Assembly: GCF_017877355.1 (NCBI RefSeq)
Contig: NZ_JAGIPR010000014.1
Location: forward strand, 78,689-142,688
DNA from: Chryseobacterium jejuense
GTDB taxonomy: Bacteria; Bacteroidota; Bacteroidia; Flavobacteriales; Weeksellaceae
Direction of reading: 5' to 3'
Length of the DNA stretch: 64,000 bases
The notes under the pieces are model-generated. The model ran no database searches and had not been told where the DNA came from. It was given only the letters and a program-made list of their open reading frames with translations. Below are positions 16,178 through 24,847 of the stretch, in pieces. Position 1 is the stretch's first letter. Every line of letters begins with the position of its first letter. Position numbers and translations under genes: made by a program.

Positions 16178-17344
16178 ATGAAAAAATATGCTTATATCGG
16201 ATGTTTGGGGTTTATTGCTGTGATTACTACAGAGTTTGGAATCATTGGAATCCTTCCACAAGTGGCAGAATATTATAAGATCAGCATAGATAAAGCCGGG
16301 TATCTTTTAAGTGCTTTTGCTTTGGTAATTGCTCTTACAGGACCTTTTATGACTTTACTTACTTCGGGAATCAATCGTAAAAAGATTATGACAACTTCCA
16401 TTCTTATATTTCTGATCACCGGAATTATCTCTTCATTTTCCCCACCTTTTTGGCTGTTGATGTTAGTAAGAATTCTTCCTGCATTTTTACAGCCTGTATA
16501 TATTGCAACAGCGCTGTCTGTAGCGACATCCGGAGTAGATAATAGTAAGAAAAATGAGCTGATGAGTATTGTTTTCAATGGTGTGGCTATAGCGATGGTT
16601 ACTACGGTTCCTTTTGCTACGTGGATTTCAGGACTTTATTCTTGGGAATATTCATTTATGATACAGGCTGCAGTGAGTTTGGTAGCATTGGTTACCATTC
16701 ATTTTCTTCTTCCCTCAATGCCCGTTAAAGAGAAAAAGTCATACGGAAGCCAGATCAGAATTTTAAAGCAGCCGCCGTTTATTTTGAGTACGCTTACTAA
16801 CTTTTTTATGATCAGTGCCTGGTTTTCCACGTATAGTTATTTTGCAGATTATCTTGGGAAAGCTAAAGGAATGGATACTTCAATGGTAAGCTATATGTTA
16901 TTTCTATTCGGAATTATTGGGGTTATTGCGAATAAAATTGCGGGTAAAATGCTTAATAAAAATGTCACCACAACATTGGCATTCTTCCTGTCCGGAACAA
17001 TTCTTATTCCTGTATTATTGTATGTTTCAGATGGAAACCTACTAGCCACTATCTTTGTGATAGGAATCTGGGGCTTCCTTTATTCTCCGAGCTTTCTGAA
17101 TGCCTCTACTTATATGATCTCGGCAGCTCCTGATGCTTTGGAATTTGCAAACAGTCTGGCTACTTCATTTGGGAATCTGGGAGTTACTTTAGGAACTACT
17201 ATCGGTGGGTGGATCATTATCACCAAAGGAGTGGAATATACACCTTGGATAGGCTTTATTTTCGGGATTCTTGCTTTTCTGATGATGATAGCAAGGAATA
17301 TCGTGGAAAAAAAAGAACAGATTATTTCTGGTTGTCCGGAATAA
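16178..17344 (+). CDS. MFS exporter (AraJ/DHA1-type)
   Basis: A 388-residue transporter with about twelve membrane segments and the DHA1 opening FIAVITTEFGIIGILPQVAEYY, which resembles the AraJ/YdhP exporter branch. It follows the esterase by 20 bp and is presumably cotranscribed with it under HxlR control. Efflux of a small organic compound is inferred from the family; the substrate is not known. Confidence 0.88.
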   Translation: MKKYAYIGCLGFIAVITTEFGIIGILPQVAEYYKISIDKAGYLLSAFALVIALTGPFMTLLTSGINRKKIMTTSILIFLITGIISSFSPPFWLLMLVRILPAFLQPVYIATALSVATSGVDNSKKNELMSIVFNGVAIAMVTTVPFATWISGLYSWEYSFMIQAAVSLVALVTIHFLLPSMPVKEKKSYGSQIRILKQPPFILSTLTNFFMISAWFSTYSYFADYLGKAKGMDTSMVSYMLFLFGIIGVIANKIAGKMLNKNVTTTLAFFLSGTILIPVLLYVSDGNLLATIFVIGIWGFLYSPSFLNASTYMISAAPDALEFANSLATSFGNLGVTLGTTIGGWIIITKGVEYTPWIGFIFGILAFLMMIARNIVEKKEQIISGCPE

Positions 17345-17378
17345 ATGTAACAAATTTTATTACATTAAAATAAATCCG

Positions 17379-17386
17379 TATCTTTG
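17379..17386 (+). promoter_or_regulatory. -7 promoter element of the DsbA-family gene
   Basis: TATCTTTG matches TAnnTTTG and predicts a leader of about 26 nt. Confidence 0.5.
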
Positions 17387-17418
17387 ATTATACTCAATTC
17401 GAATTAAAATTAAATAGA

Positions 17419-18120
17419 ATGAAAATAGAAATCTGGTCGGATATAATGTGTCCGTTTTGCTATATCGGAAAAAATAATTTTGAACAGGCATTAGAAAAAT
17501 TACCATTTAAAGATGAAGTAGAAGTAGAGTGGAAGAGCTTTCAGCTTGATCCAACGTTAGATGCTAATACCACTCAAGATACCATTCAATATTTCAGAGA
17601 GAAAAAAGGAGTGGGTGAAGCTCAGGCAAGTCAGATGCTGGCTCAGGTTACCCAAATGGGAAAAGGAGCGGGTATTGATTTTGATTTTGGAAAGACTTTA
17701 ATCACCAATACTTTCAGCGCTCACAGACTGCTTCATTTGGCTAAGAAACATAACCAATCCAACGAAATGGAAGAAGCATTATTTATCGCTCATTTTATTG
17801 ACGGTAAAAATGTAGGAGATACCGAAGTATTAATTTCCCTTGCTGAAAAATTAGGCATTCCTCAAGAAGAAGCCAGAGAAGCTGTTACTTCCGATCAATT
17901 GGATTACGAAGTGAATCAGGATATTATGGAAGCGAGAAACAATGGAGTTTCAGGTGTTCCTTTCTTTGTTCTGAACGGTAAATATGCAGTTTCAGGGGCA
18001 CAGCCTGTAGAAGTTTTTGAAAACGCTTTGCAGCAGACTTATAAAGAGACTGTAAGTTCTTTTAAAGATCTCTCGGGAAGCAATGGAGCTTCCTGTGATG
18101 CAGACGGATGCAGCATTTAA
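17419..18120 (+). CDS. DsbA-family oxidoreductase (FrnE-like)
   Basis: A 233-residue DsbA-fold protein with no signal peptide, so cytoplasmic. The redox motif is C11-P-F-C14 in SDIMCPFCYIG, and the cis-proline loop is GVSGVPFFVLNGKYAVSGAQ near residue 180. These are features of the FrnE/2-hydroxychromene isomerase-like branch. Two further cysteines sit in the last ten residues (ASCDADGCSI), an extra pair also seen in stress-related FrnE proteins. It has its own promoter and a strong terminator, so it is monocistronic. Confidence 0.9.
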   Translation: MKIEIWSDIMCPFCYIGKNNFEQALEKLPFKDEVEVEWKSFQLDPTLDANTTQDTIQYFREKKGVGEAQASQMLAQVTQMGKGAGIDFDFGKTLITNTFSAHRLLHLAKKHNQSNEMEEALFIAHFIDGKNVGDTEVLISLAEKLGIPQEEAREAVTSDQLDYEVNQDIMEARNNGVSGVPFFVLNGKYAVSGAQPVEVFENALQQTYKETVSSFKDLSGSNGASCDADGCSI

Positions 18121-18124
18121 TCAT

Positions 18125-18157
18125 ATAAACCCCAAGCTATTTTAGTTTGGGGTTTAT
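18125..18157 (+). terminator. Terminator of the DsbA-family gene
   Basis: A 15-bp stem with one mismatch (arms 18125-18139 and 18143-18157; GGGG/CCCC core) with a 3-nt loop lies 4 nt after the stop codon. Confidence 0.65.
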
Positions 18158-18241
18158 AAATATACTATAAGTCTTTTTTTGAAGGTAAAATGAATATATT
18201 TATATTTGAAAATATCAATTTTATTAAAAGGCAATTCATTA

Positions 18242-18721
18242 ATGAAACATTCTCTATTCTTTTTCTTATCTGTTTTATCCATAGGATGTACAAATCATAA
18301 AGAAACAAAAACAGAAGAGCAAAATAACCCCATCGAATATATCTCTTTTATAGAGTCAGACACTTTAAAAGAGCGCAATTATATTGCTGTTTTTGATGAT
18401 AATACTAATAACAAAGCAGAGCTGAGCCCATCAGAGTTAAAAATAGTAAATGAGTATTTAATTAAAGCAGTCAATGAATATAATGAAAAGGAGAAAAAAG
18501 AGTATAGGCTGGATTTAAGAAATTATTTCCGGCAATATTCTGTTTTAACAGATTTAAAGGGAGAAAAAATTGTTAAAGTTTTTTGTTTCTGTAGATATAC
18601 CGATGATACTTGGCGAAATGAAAAACTGTATGTTCATGATGGAGGAGACTGCTATCTTAATGTGAATATTAATATTACAAAACCATATCACGACAAGTTA
18701 CGAACTCATGGTATTGCTTAA
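18242..18721 (+). CDS. Putative lipoprotein, function unknown
   Basis: A 159-residue protein not recognised as a known family. From the Met at 18242 it starts MKHSLFFFLSVLSIGCTNHK, a lipoprotein signal peptide with lipobox LSIGC, which is why this start is preferred to 18206. The mature part is hydrophilic, charged and contains CFCRYTDDTW and a GGDCYLNV segment. It is followed 9 bp later by a small membrane protein gene. The pair may be envelope proteins; no function can be assigned. Confidence 0.7.
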   Translation: MKHSLFFFLSVLSIGCTNHKETKTEEQNNPIEYISFIESDTLKERNYIAVFDDNTNNKAELSPSELKIVNEYLIKAVNEYNEKEKKEYRLDLRNYFRQYSVLTDLKGEKIVKVFCFCRYTDDTWRNEKLYVHDGGDCYLNVNINITKPYHDKLRTHGIA

Positions 18722-18730
18722 GATATTAAT

Positions 18731-19105
18731 ATGAAAACAATTACCTTTCTGAGATTTTTTTCAATTATTTCCTATTTATTCATTATTTTGATGGGTCAAA
18801 TGATGGGACTCCCTTTTATTTGCTGGCTTTTATTTACCATGTTTGATATTGGAAATATTGACCAAATTTTTGCGATTCTTGGCGTCTTAGGTATTATATT
18901 AAATTTCACGAAATGGAAAAACAAAACCTTAATAACCATTTTAAGTTTTCTTTTGATGCTTTCCCCACTTATTGGCAGAATGATTCAGGTTCCTATTGAA
19001 TCATTTGATTATGCAGTATTTAAAATCCCTTTGCTTATTTTTATAATAGGGTATAGTACTTTCATTGTTCTTAATGTAAGAAACAATAAAATACAAACAG
19101 TATAA
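18731..19105 (+). CDS. Small integral membrane protein, function unknown
   Basis: A 124-residue, very hydrophobic protein with about four predicted transmembrane segments (near 7-27, 40-57, 68-88 and 98-116). No family is recognised. It follows the putative lipoprotein gene by 9 bp on the same strand, so the two are likely cotranscribed. Confidence 0.65.
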   Translation: MKTITFLRFFSIISYLFIILMGQMMGLPFICWLLFTMFDIGNIDQIFAILGVLGIILNFTKWKNKTLITILSFLLMLSPLIGRMIQVPIESFDYAVFKIPLLIFIIGYSTFIVLNVRNNKIQTV

Positions 19106-19133
19106 TTCTTCCAAAATACAGTAAAAACTCTTG

Positions 19134-19141
19134 TATCTTTG
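19134..19141 (+). promoter_or_regulatory. -7 promoter element of the nucleosidase gene
   Basis: TATCTTTG matches TAnnTTTG, 27 nt before the ATG at 19169. Confidence 0.5.
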
Positions 19142-19168
19142 TAATACAGTATAAATCTATATTTTTCA

Positions 19169-19750
19169 ATGATAAAAATTAATAATGAACTTCATTTTCC
19201 TATTGCAGACAGTCTTTTTGTTTTTGCACTGGATTCTGAAGCAGGAACAGTATTTGATGGGAAGAATAAATTAATAACAGGAATCGGGAAGGTAAATGCA
19301 GCGATAGAACTTACTAAAGAAATTCACCTCAGAAAACCAAAATTAATTGTTAATCTGGGTTCTGCAGGAAGCAAAGGTTTTCATAAAGGAGAAGTGGTTT
19401 GCTGTACTAAATTTATCCAGAGAGATATGGACGTAAGAGGATTGGGTTTTAAACTATATGAAACCCCATTATCCGGAGTTCCCCCTGTTTTGGAATACGG
19501 GTTGAAAATGGACAGTCTTAAAGAAGGAATCTGTGGAAGTGGTGACAGTTTCGAAATGAATCACTCGGAAACAGATTACAATATTGTAGATATGGAAGCC
19601 TATCCTTTAGCATTAATTGCACAAAAAGAAAACATTCCGTTTCTATGCTTAAAATACATTTCTGATGATGCTGGAAGCGATGCTGCCGACGACTGGAGTG
19701 TACAGGTGCATCTTGCTTCTGAAGCGTTCAAAAAAATATTATTTTCATAA
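19169..19750 (+). CDS. MTA/SAH nucleosidase-like phosphorylase-superfamily protein
   Basis: A 193-residue protein of the PNP/UDP phosphorylase superfamily. Characteristic segments are GIGKVNAAIELT, VNLGSAGSKG, the ribose/purine-binding VDMEAYPLALIA and YISDDAGSDAADDW with the catalytic-type aspartate. The size and motifs fit 5'-methylthioadenosine/S-adenosylhomocysteine nucleosidases, although it is shorter than E. coli MtnN (232 residues). It would cleave a nucleoside to base and sugar in the cytoplasm. A GNAT gene follows after 12 bp. Confidence 0.85.
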   Translation: MIKINNELHFPIADSLFVFALDSEAGTVFDGKNKLITGIGKVNAAIELTKEIHLRKPKLIVNLGSAGSKGFHKGEVVCCTKFIQRDMDVRGLGFKLYETPLSGVPPVLEYGLKMDSLKEGICGSGDSFEMNHSETDYNIVDMEAYPLALIAQKENIPFLCLKYISDDAGSDAADDWSVQVHLASEAFKKILFS

Positions 19751-19762
19751 AACTTTAAAAAA

Positions 19763-20284
19763 ATGGCATCAATTATTATTAACAAAGCCTCTGCTGAAGA
19801 TACAGATATTATCCAGAAGCTGGGTATTCAGACTTTTTCTGAAACTTTCTCAAAAGACAATACTGAAGAAGCCATGGAAAAATATCTGAAAGAAAGCTTC
19901 AATACAGAAAAGGTAACCGCTGAACTGAATAATCCTGATTCTCTTTTTTATATTGCCTGGGAAGAGGACGATCCGGTTGGTTATCTGAAAGTTAATACTG
20001 GCAAAGCACAGACAGAGGTACAGGACGAAACCAGCCTTGAAATTGAAAGAATTTATGTGAAGAAAAGCCATCATGGTCAAAAAGTAGGTCAGCTTCTTTA
20101 TGATCAGGCACTAAACACCGCTCAACATCTCAAAAAATCATATCTGTGGCTGGGAGTCTGGGAAGAAAACCTAAGGGCTTTGAACTTCTATAAAAAGAAT
20201 GGCTTCGTTGAGTTTGATACACATATTTTCAGACTTGGAGATGAGGAACAGACAGATCTGATGATGAAGAAAATTCTGGATTGA
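19763..20284 (+). CDS. GNAT-family N-acetyltransferase
   Basis: A 173-residue GNAT protein. The acetyl-CoA-binding motif A is IERIYVKKSHHGQKVGQLL and the C-terminal ALNFYKKNGFVEFDTH is the usual GNAT beta-5/alpha-4 segment. It resembles spermidine/diamine or ribosomal-type acetyltransferases, but the substrate is not predictable. It lies 12 bp after the nucleosidase gene and is probably cotranscribed with it. Confidence 0.9.
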   Translation: MASIIINKASAEDTDIIQKLGIQTFSETFSKDNTEEAMEKYLKESFNTEKVTAELNNPDSLFYIAWEEDDPVGYLKVNTGKAQTEVQDETSLEIERIYVKKSHHGQKVGQLLYDQALNTAQHLKKSYLWLGVWEENLRALNFYKKNGFVEFDTHIFRLGDEEQTDLMMKKILD

Positions 20285-20386
20285 AGATAAGTGTCACTAA
20301 GATTTATTTCTCTCACAGATCATGGAGATTATGCAGATCTTTTATCGCCACGAATGCCTAATTATTTTATTTATACATAAAGCTCA
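20285..20386. repeat. Intergenic remnant of dispersed repeat
   Basis: The text around 20338-20356 (ATCGCCACGAAT) is the reverse complement of ATTCGTGGCGAT near 14670, and CTCACAGATCATGGAGATTA at 20313-20332 is another repeat-like piece. These look like remnants of a short intergenic repeat family, not coding sequence. Confidence 0.4.
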
Positions 20387-20962
20387 ATGAACAGTTCTGA
20401 ATTTTTAAAACAAATCAACAGCTATTATCCATTATCAGAGGACACTACTTCTGCTATGATGGCTATTTGCAGCGAAGAACAGTATAAAAGAAATGATATT
20501 CTTCTGGAATCCGGTAATATGGCAAGGTATTATTATTTCTTACAATCCGGATTAATAGGGTATTACACAACTGATGATGAAGGAAACAGCATTTATAAAA
20601 TTTTCTTTGAGGAAAACAGCTTTGTGGCTTCCACATCGGCTATTATCAAAAATGAACCGAGTGATTTCAATATTATTGCGCTGGAAGATTGCTCAGTAAT
20701 TAAATATCCAGTAAAGGCATACCGTGAACTATTGGAAAAACACCATGACCTTGCTCTTTTTCATATCCGGTATCTGGAGAAAAACTGGGTGGTCAAAAAG
20801 GAACCTCTAGAAGTTTCTTTAAAATTTGAAACCGCAAAACAACGGTATTTATTATTGCTTGAAAACAAACCACTTCACAATAGATTGAAACAGAATCAAA
20901 TAGCCTCTTACTTGGGAATTACTCCCACGCAGCTCAGTCGTATAAAAAAGGAAATAAATTAA
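20387..20962 (+). CDS. Crp/Fnr family transcriptional regulator
   Basis: A 191-residue regulator with a cNMP-binding-like barrel (YKRNDILLESGNMARYYYFL) and a C-terminal winged helix (QNQIASYLGITPTQLSRIKKE). As with the paralogue at 4449, no Fe-S cysteine cluster is seen. It stands alone and ends in a clear terminator. Its ligand and targets are unknown. Confidence 0.9.
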   Translation: MNSSEFLKQINSYYPLSEDTTSAMMAICSEEQYKRNDILLESGNMARYYYFLQSGLIGYYTTDDEGNSIYKIFFEENSFVASTSAIIKNEPSDFNIIALEDCSVIKYPVKAYRELLEKHHDLALFHIRYLEKNWVVKKEPLEVSLKFETAKQRYLLLLENKPLHNRLKQNQIASYLGITPTQLSRIKKEIN

Positions 20963-20963
20963 C

Positions 20964-20997
20964 AAAAGCTTCAACATTTGTTGAGGCTTTTCTGTTT
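20964..20997 (+). terminator. Terminator of the Crp/Fnr gene
   Basis: Inverted repeat AAAAGCTTCAACA / TGTTGAGGCTTTT (arms 20964-20976 and 20979-20991, one G-U pair), followed by CTGTTTTTT. Confidence 0.65.
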
Positions 20998-21117
20998 TTT
21001 CAGGAGCAACTTTGTCATATCAAAAGATTGCAAGTACGGCATTATTTAAATAAAAGATTATAAATTTATTTAAGATGTACTTAAAGTCTGCCCATTATTA
21101 ATTAAATATTTTAAAGC

Positions 21118-21927
21118 ATGAAAAAGTTAATCAACATCGTTGTTGTTATGGCTGCCTTTGCACAGTTTTCAGCACAAAAGATCATTCATCAGGAAGTTTT
21201 CAGTCCTAAGATGAATAAAAAGATCAAAACCATTATCATCACTCCCAATGTACAACCCAATACCACCTATCCATCAGTATATATTCTTCATGGTTTCAGC
21301 GGTAATCCGGACAGAACTATAAAGGAGGACATTCCTGATCTGGTTCAGAAAGCTCAGCAATACAAAACCATTTATGTGTTGCCTGATGGAAATTACAGCT
21401 CATGGTATGTAGACAGTCCGATTGCTAAAGATTCCCAATACCAAACCTTTATCGGCAAAGAACTTGTTGATTTCATTGATAAAAACTATCCGGTAAAAGC
21501 TGAAAAGAAGTTTCGTGGAATTCTGGGATGGAGTATGGGTGGTTATGGAGCTGCAAACATTGGTGTTATCTATAACAAAACATTTGGGATTGTAGGGAGT
21601 TCATGTGGCGCTTTAGATCTTAACTCATTTGGAGAAGGGTACAACACGTATATGGTAAATAAAGTATTAGGCCCTTTTGAATCTTTAAACTCTAATTTCC
21701 TTACAGACAGCAAGATCAAATTAATGGCTGCCGCCGGACAACACTATATTTTCGATTGTGGAACGGAAGACGTTCAAATGATCGGGCAAAACAGAAAATT
21801 CCATGCTAAACTTACTGAACAGAAGATACAGCATCTTTATACAGAGTCCTTAGGAGCCCACGATACTCAATATTGGAGCCGTTCATTATCTGAACAGCTG
21901 ACCTTATTTGACAAGTATTTCAAATAG
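21118..21927 (+). CDS. Secreted esterase-D-like alpha/beta hydrolase
   Basis: A 269-residue hydrolase with an N-terminal signal peptide (MKKLINIVVVMAAFAQFSAQ), so periplasmic or secreted. YPSVYILHGFSG supplies the oxyanion region and GILGWSMGGYGAANIG the nucleophile elbow (GxSxG). The C-terminal ESLGAHDTQYW holds the likely catalytic histidine. It belongs to the putative esterase/antigen-85-like family that includes S-formylglutathione and enterochelin esterases. A siderophore receptor gene follows at 22425, so a role in releasing iron from a ferri-siderophore is possible, but a strong terminator separates the two. Confidence 0.85.
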   Translation: MKKLINIVVVMAAFAQFSAQKIIHQEVFSPKMNKKIKTIIITPNVQPNTTYPSVYILHGFSGNPDRTIKEDIPDLVQKAQQYKTIYVLPDGNYSSWYVDSPIAKDSQYQTFIGKELVDFIDKNYPVKAEKKFRGILGWSMGGYGAANIGVIYNKTFGIVGSSCGALDLNSFGEGYNTYMVNKVLGPFESLNSNFLTDSKIKLMAAAGQHYIFDCGTEDVQMIGQNRKFHAKLTEQKIQHLYTESLGAHDTQYWSRSLSEQLTLFDKYFK

Positions 21928-21952
21928 TGCAAACTATAACAAATCTTACCCT

Positions 21953-21992
21953 AAAAACCTTTTTAAGCATTGTCTTAAAAAGGTTTTTTTTT
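21953..21992 (+). terminator. Strong intrinsic terminator after the esterase gene
   Basis: A perfect 15-bp stem (arms 21953-21967 and 21974-21988, 6-nt loop) runs into an uninterrupted T-tract. Confidence 0.8.
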
Positions 21993-22075
21993 ATTCTAAA
22001 CAATCTTAGAATTTTCAAAATTTCCGAAACTGCAGATATTTTAATTAAAAAATTAGAGTTATTGTTATTTATTTT

Positions 22076-22083
22076 TATCTTTG
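22076..22083 (+). promoter_or_regulatory. -7 promoter element upstream of the siderophore receptor
   Basis: TATCTTTG matches TAnnTTTG. It would give a leader of more than 300 nt before the receptor ATG at 22425, holding two short ORFs (22122-22217, 31 codons; 22237-22428, 63 codons). No convincing Fur box was seen by eye. Confidence 0.45.
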
Positions 22084-22236
22084 TTTTTAATTATTCCAAA
22101 TAAGAATAAATAAAAAAACTAATGAAAACTTTTCTTACAAAAACCTACTTCAATCCGTTGATTTTCTTCTATATAAATTCAATAAAACGAAAAGTTAACT
22201 TCATTTATCCAGCTTAAATTACTTTATAAAACTTAT

Positions 22237-22428
22237 ATGAATAACTCCATTATTCTTCCACATAAAGCAACAGGTAAAATCTTTCCTCTGTTTTATGTAA
22301 TTCAATTTTTGATAATCCTAAGAAATGATACATGGAAAATTTTAAACTTAAACACTACAGAAGAACTTTATGAAATTACAATTCAAACCAATGAAAAACA
22401 ATATACTGTTATAAAAACGATAACATGA
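22237..22428 (+). CDS. Possible small protein or leader ORF before the TonB receptor
   Basis: A 63-codon ORF with one hydrophobic segment (IFPLFYVIQFLIIL) whose TGA stop overlaps the receptor ATG by 4 bp. The overlap and the receptor's long leader suggest possible translational coupling. The sequence resembles no family I know, and base composition is as AT-rich as the surrounding non-coding DNA, so it may be chance. Confidence 0.25.
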   Translation: MNNSIILPHKATGKIFPLFYVIQFLIILRNDTWKILNLNTTEELYEITIQTNEKQYTVIKTIT

Positions 22429-24845
22429 AAATACTTAAAACCTCTATATTACTTTTAACTCTTACTCTATTCTCGGCTACTTTTTCGGCCCAACAAAGTG
22501 AACGCATCCATGGGAAAATCCTGGCCTCTGAGAAACTTCCTATAAAAAATGCTGTTTTAAGACTTGTTGATACATCCTATCAGGCAAAAACCAATAATCA
22601 AGGTGATTTTTACTTCGAAAATGTAGCCCCTGGAGAATACACTCTTCAGGTAGTCTTAAATGATATTGAGCTTATGCAGGAAAAAATCAGGATTGAGAAA
22701 GATATTTATGAAATACCTACCATTTTCGCCCCTACACAAAGCAACGTTATTGAAGGAATTACAGTCTATGCCTTCAGCAGAAATAAGTTTTTGGATAAAG
22801 ACAGTATTTCCATTTCAAAAATGCCGCTGAGAAATCTGGAAAATCCACAAGCTTACACGAGCATCAATCAACAGATCCTGAAGGAACAGCTTACCTATGA
22901 TGTTTCTGAAGTCCTTAAAAATGTTCCCGGAATGGTAAAAATGCAGGGAAGTCCCGGCAGGGGTTCCGGTGATGGAAGCTTCTATTACAGTCTTAGAGGG
23001 TTTCCTACAAAGATATCCATGGTAGACGGGGTTCCTGCTACTACCAACGGAGAAATTGACCCTTCTGATATTGAACGCCTTGAGGTGATTAAAGGACCAT
23101 CCGGAACATTGTACGGAGGCGCTGTTACTTCTTTTGGAGGTCTTATTAATATTGTAACCAAAAAACCTAAAGATTATTTTGGTGGTGAAATTTCTTATAT
23201 GCTGGGAAGCTACAATCTAAACCGGGCAACAGTGGATGTTTATGGGCCTGTTACAGATTCCAGAAAGACTTTATTCCGTTTAAATGCTGCTTACCAATAC
23301 CAAAATGGATTCAGAGATTCGGAATTCAGAAAGTCATTTTTTGTTTCACCAACACTAAGCTATCAGGTAAATGATAAACTTAAATTCAGCCTTGGTGCTC
23401 AGATTTACAATTATGAAGGAACCAATACTCCTATTATCTTCCTTCCAAGAGGACGTGCATTTCTGGCACATACTCCTGATGAACTTGGCTTTGACTGGAA
23501 GAGATCGTATTCCAATAATGATATGACGTTAAAAGCTCCCTCTACCAATGTAAAAGCTGAGGTTAACTATAAAATCTCCGATAACTGGACTTCACAAACC
23601 CTCATTTCAAGGAACTACAGAAAAACGGAAGGTATATACCAATATCAATTCATCAGAGAGAAAGACACTGATGCAATGCTTGAACGTAATGTACAGGCCC
23701 AGAACTCTGAAGCAGCTTCTACAAGTGTGCAACAGAACTTCAATGGACAATTCAATATTGGAAAAATCAAAAATAAAGTGCTTATCGGTTTAGATTATTT
23801 AAACCAATCTCTGAACAACAATCATTCACCTATCATTAAATACGATAAGGTTAACGGACAGACTTCCGAAGCTAATTACGGATTTATTTCAAAAGATCTT
23901 GTTTTACAAAAAATACAGACTTCTACCGCTCCTCTTACCAGAACTACAACATCCAGTAATATCTATGGTGCTTACCTTTCTGATGCCCTTTACATTACTG
24001 ACAGATTGACAACTTTATTGAGTTTACGTGTAGACCATTATGAAAGTAAGGGACAGCTGAATCTCAATAATAACCAGCGTTCAGGGGATTTCACTCAAAC
24101 TGCATTATCACCTAAATTGGGCGTTGTTTATCAGATCTTTAAAGACCGTTTATCTGTTTACGGTAACTATATGAACGGATTCAGCTACACACCGCCGGTT
24201 AATCAAGAACTTGCTGATTATAGCGGAGATCTGAAACCACAAAAAGCCAATCAATGGGAAATTGGTTTTAAAGGAAACCTTTGGAAAAATCGTTTGAATT
24301 TCACAGTAGGGTATTATGATATACTGGTTGATAATATCTCAAGAGATATTGAAGTCATCCGAAATGGAGAGAAGTATAGAGTAACCATTCAGGATGGAGA
24401 ACAAAGAAGCAAAGGAATTGAATTAGAAATCATAGCCAATCCTCTTCAGGGATTAAATATTATGACCGGATATACCTACAATGACAGTAAATCTGTTAAA
24501 GCAGATCCGGAATTTGATGGCCGTCGCCCAGGCTCTGCAGGTCCAGCTAGTGTATTTAATTCCTGGGTAAGTTACACTCTTCAATCCGGAAGTTTACAGG
24601 GATTAGGTTTGGGCTTTGGGCTTAATCGTGTTGGTCATCAGCTCAGCGAAAATAAAAAAACAACAGGGAAGTTTACTTTCCCGGCTTATACCCTTATCAA
24701 TGCCTCTGTCTCTCTTGAGAAAGAAAGATACAGAATAGGTTTTAAAATGAATAATCTTGGGAATGTACAATATTTTGCAGGACAGGGAGTAATTGTTGCT
24801 CAAATGCCTCGAAATTTTGTTGCCGAGGTAAGTCTTAAATTTTAA
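22425..24845 (+). CDS. TonB-dependent siderophore receptor
   Basis: An 806-residue outer-membrane receptor. A signal peptide (cleavage near SATFSAQ) is followed by a carboxypeptidase-regulatory-like domain (about 28-95, SERIHGKILASEKLPI), a TonB plug (about 130-250, RGFPTKISMVDG, ERLEVIKGPSGTLYGG, INIVTKKP) and a 22-strand barrel ending in the aromatic terminus FVAEVSLKF. The plug signature is that of ferri-siderophore receptors such as FhuA/FoxA types. The PepSY gene follows after 2 bp, a common iron-uptake pairing. The ligand is unknown. Confidence 0.94.
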   Translation: MKILKTSILLLTLTLFSATFSAQQSERIHGKILASEKLPIKNAVLRLVDTSYQAKTNNQGDFYFENVAPGEYTLQVVLNDIELMQEKIRIEKDIYEIPTIFAPTQSNVIEGITVYAFSRNKFLDKDSISISKMPLRNLENPQAYTSINQQILKEQLTYDVSEVLKNVPGMVKMQGSPGRGSGDGSFYYSLRGFPTKISMVDGVPATTNGEIDPSDIERLEVIKGPSGTLYGGAVTSFGGLINIVTKKPKDYFGGEISYMLGSYNLNRATVDVYGPVTDSRKTLFRLNAAYQYQNGFRDSEFRKSFFVSPTLSYQVNDKLKFSLGAQIYNYEGTNTPIIFLPRGRAFLAHTPDELGFDWKRSYSNNDMTLKAPSTNVKAEVNYKISDNWTSQTLISRNYRKTEGIYQYQFIREKDTDAMLERNVQAQNSEAASTSVQQNFNGQFNIGKIKNKVLIGLDYLNQSLNNNHSPIIKYDKVNGQTSEANYGFISKDLVLQKIQTSTAPLTRTTTSSNIYGAYLSDALYITDRLTTLLSLRVDHYESKGQLNLNNNQRSGDFTQTALSPKLGVVYQIFKDRLSVYGNYMNGFSYTPPVNQELADYSGDLKPQKANQWEIGFKGNLWKNRLNFTVGYYDILVDNISRDIEVIRNGEKYRVTIQDGEQRSKGIELEIIANPLQGLNIMTGYTYNDSKSVKADPEFDGRRPGSAGPASVFNSWVSYTLQSGSLQGLGLGFGLNRVGHQLSENKKTTGKFTFPAYTLINASVSLEKERYRIGFKMNNLGNVQYFAGQGVIVAQMPRNFVAEVSLKF

Positions 24846-24847
24846 TC

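Noticed and set aside
22122..22217. Thirty-one-codon ORF in the siderophore receptor leader
   Set aside because: Too short and featureless to call as a gene; mentioned only as part of the leader.
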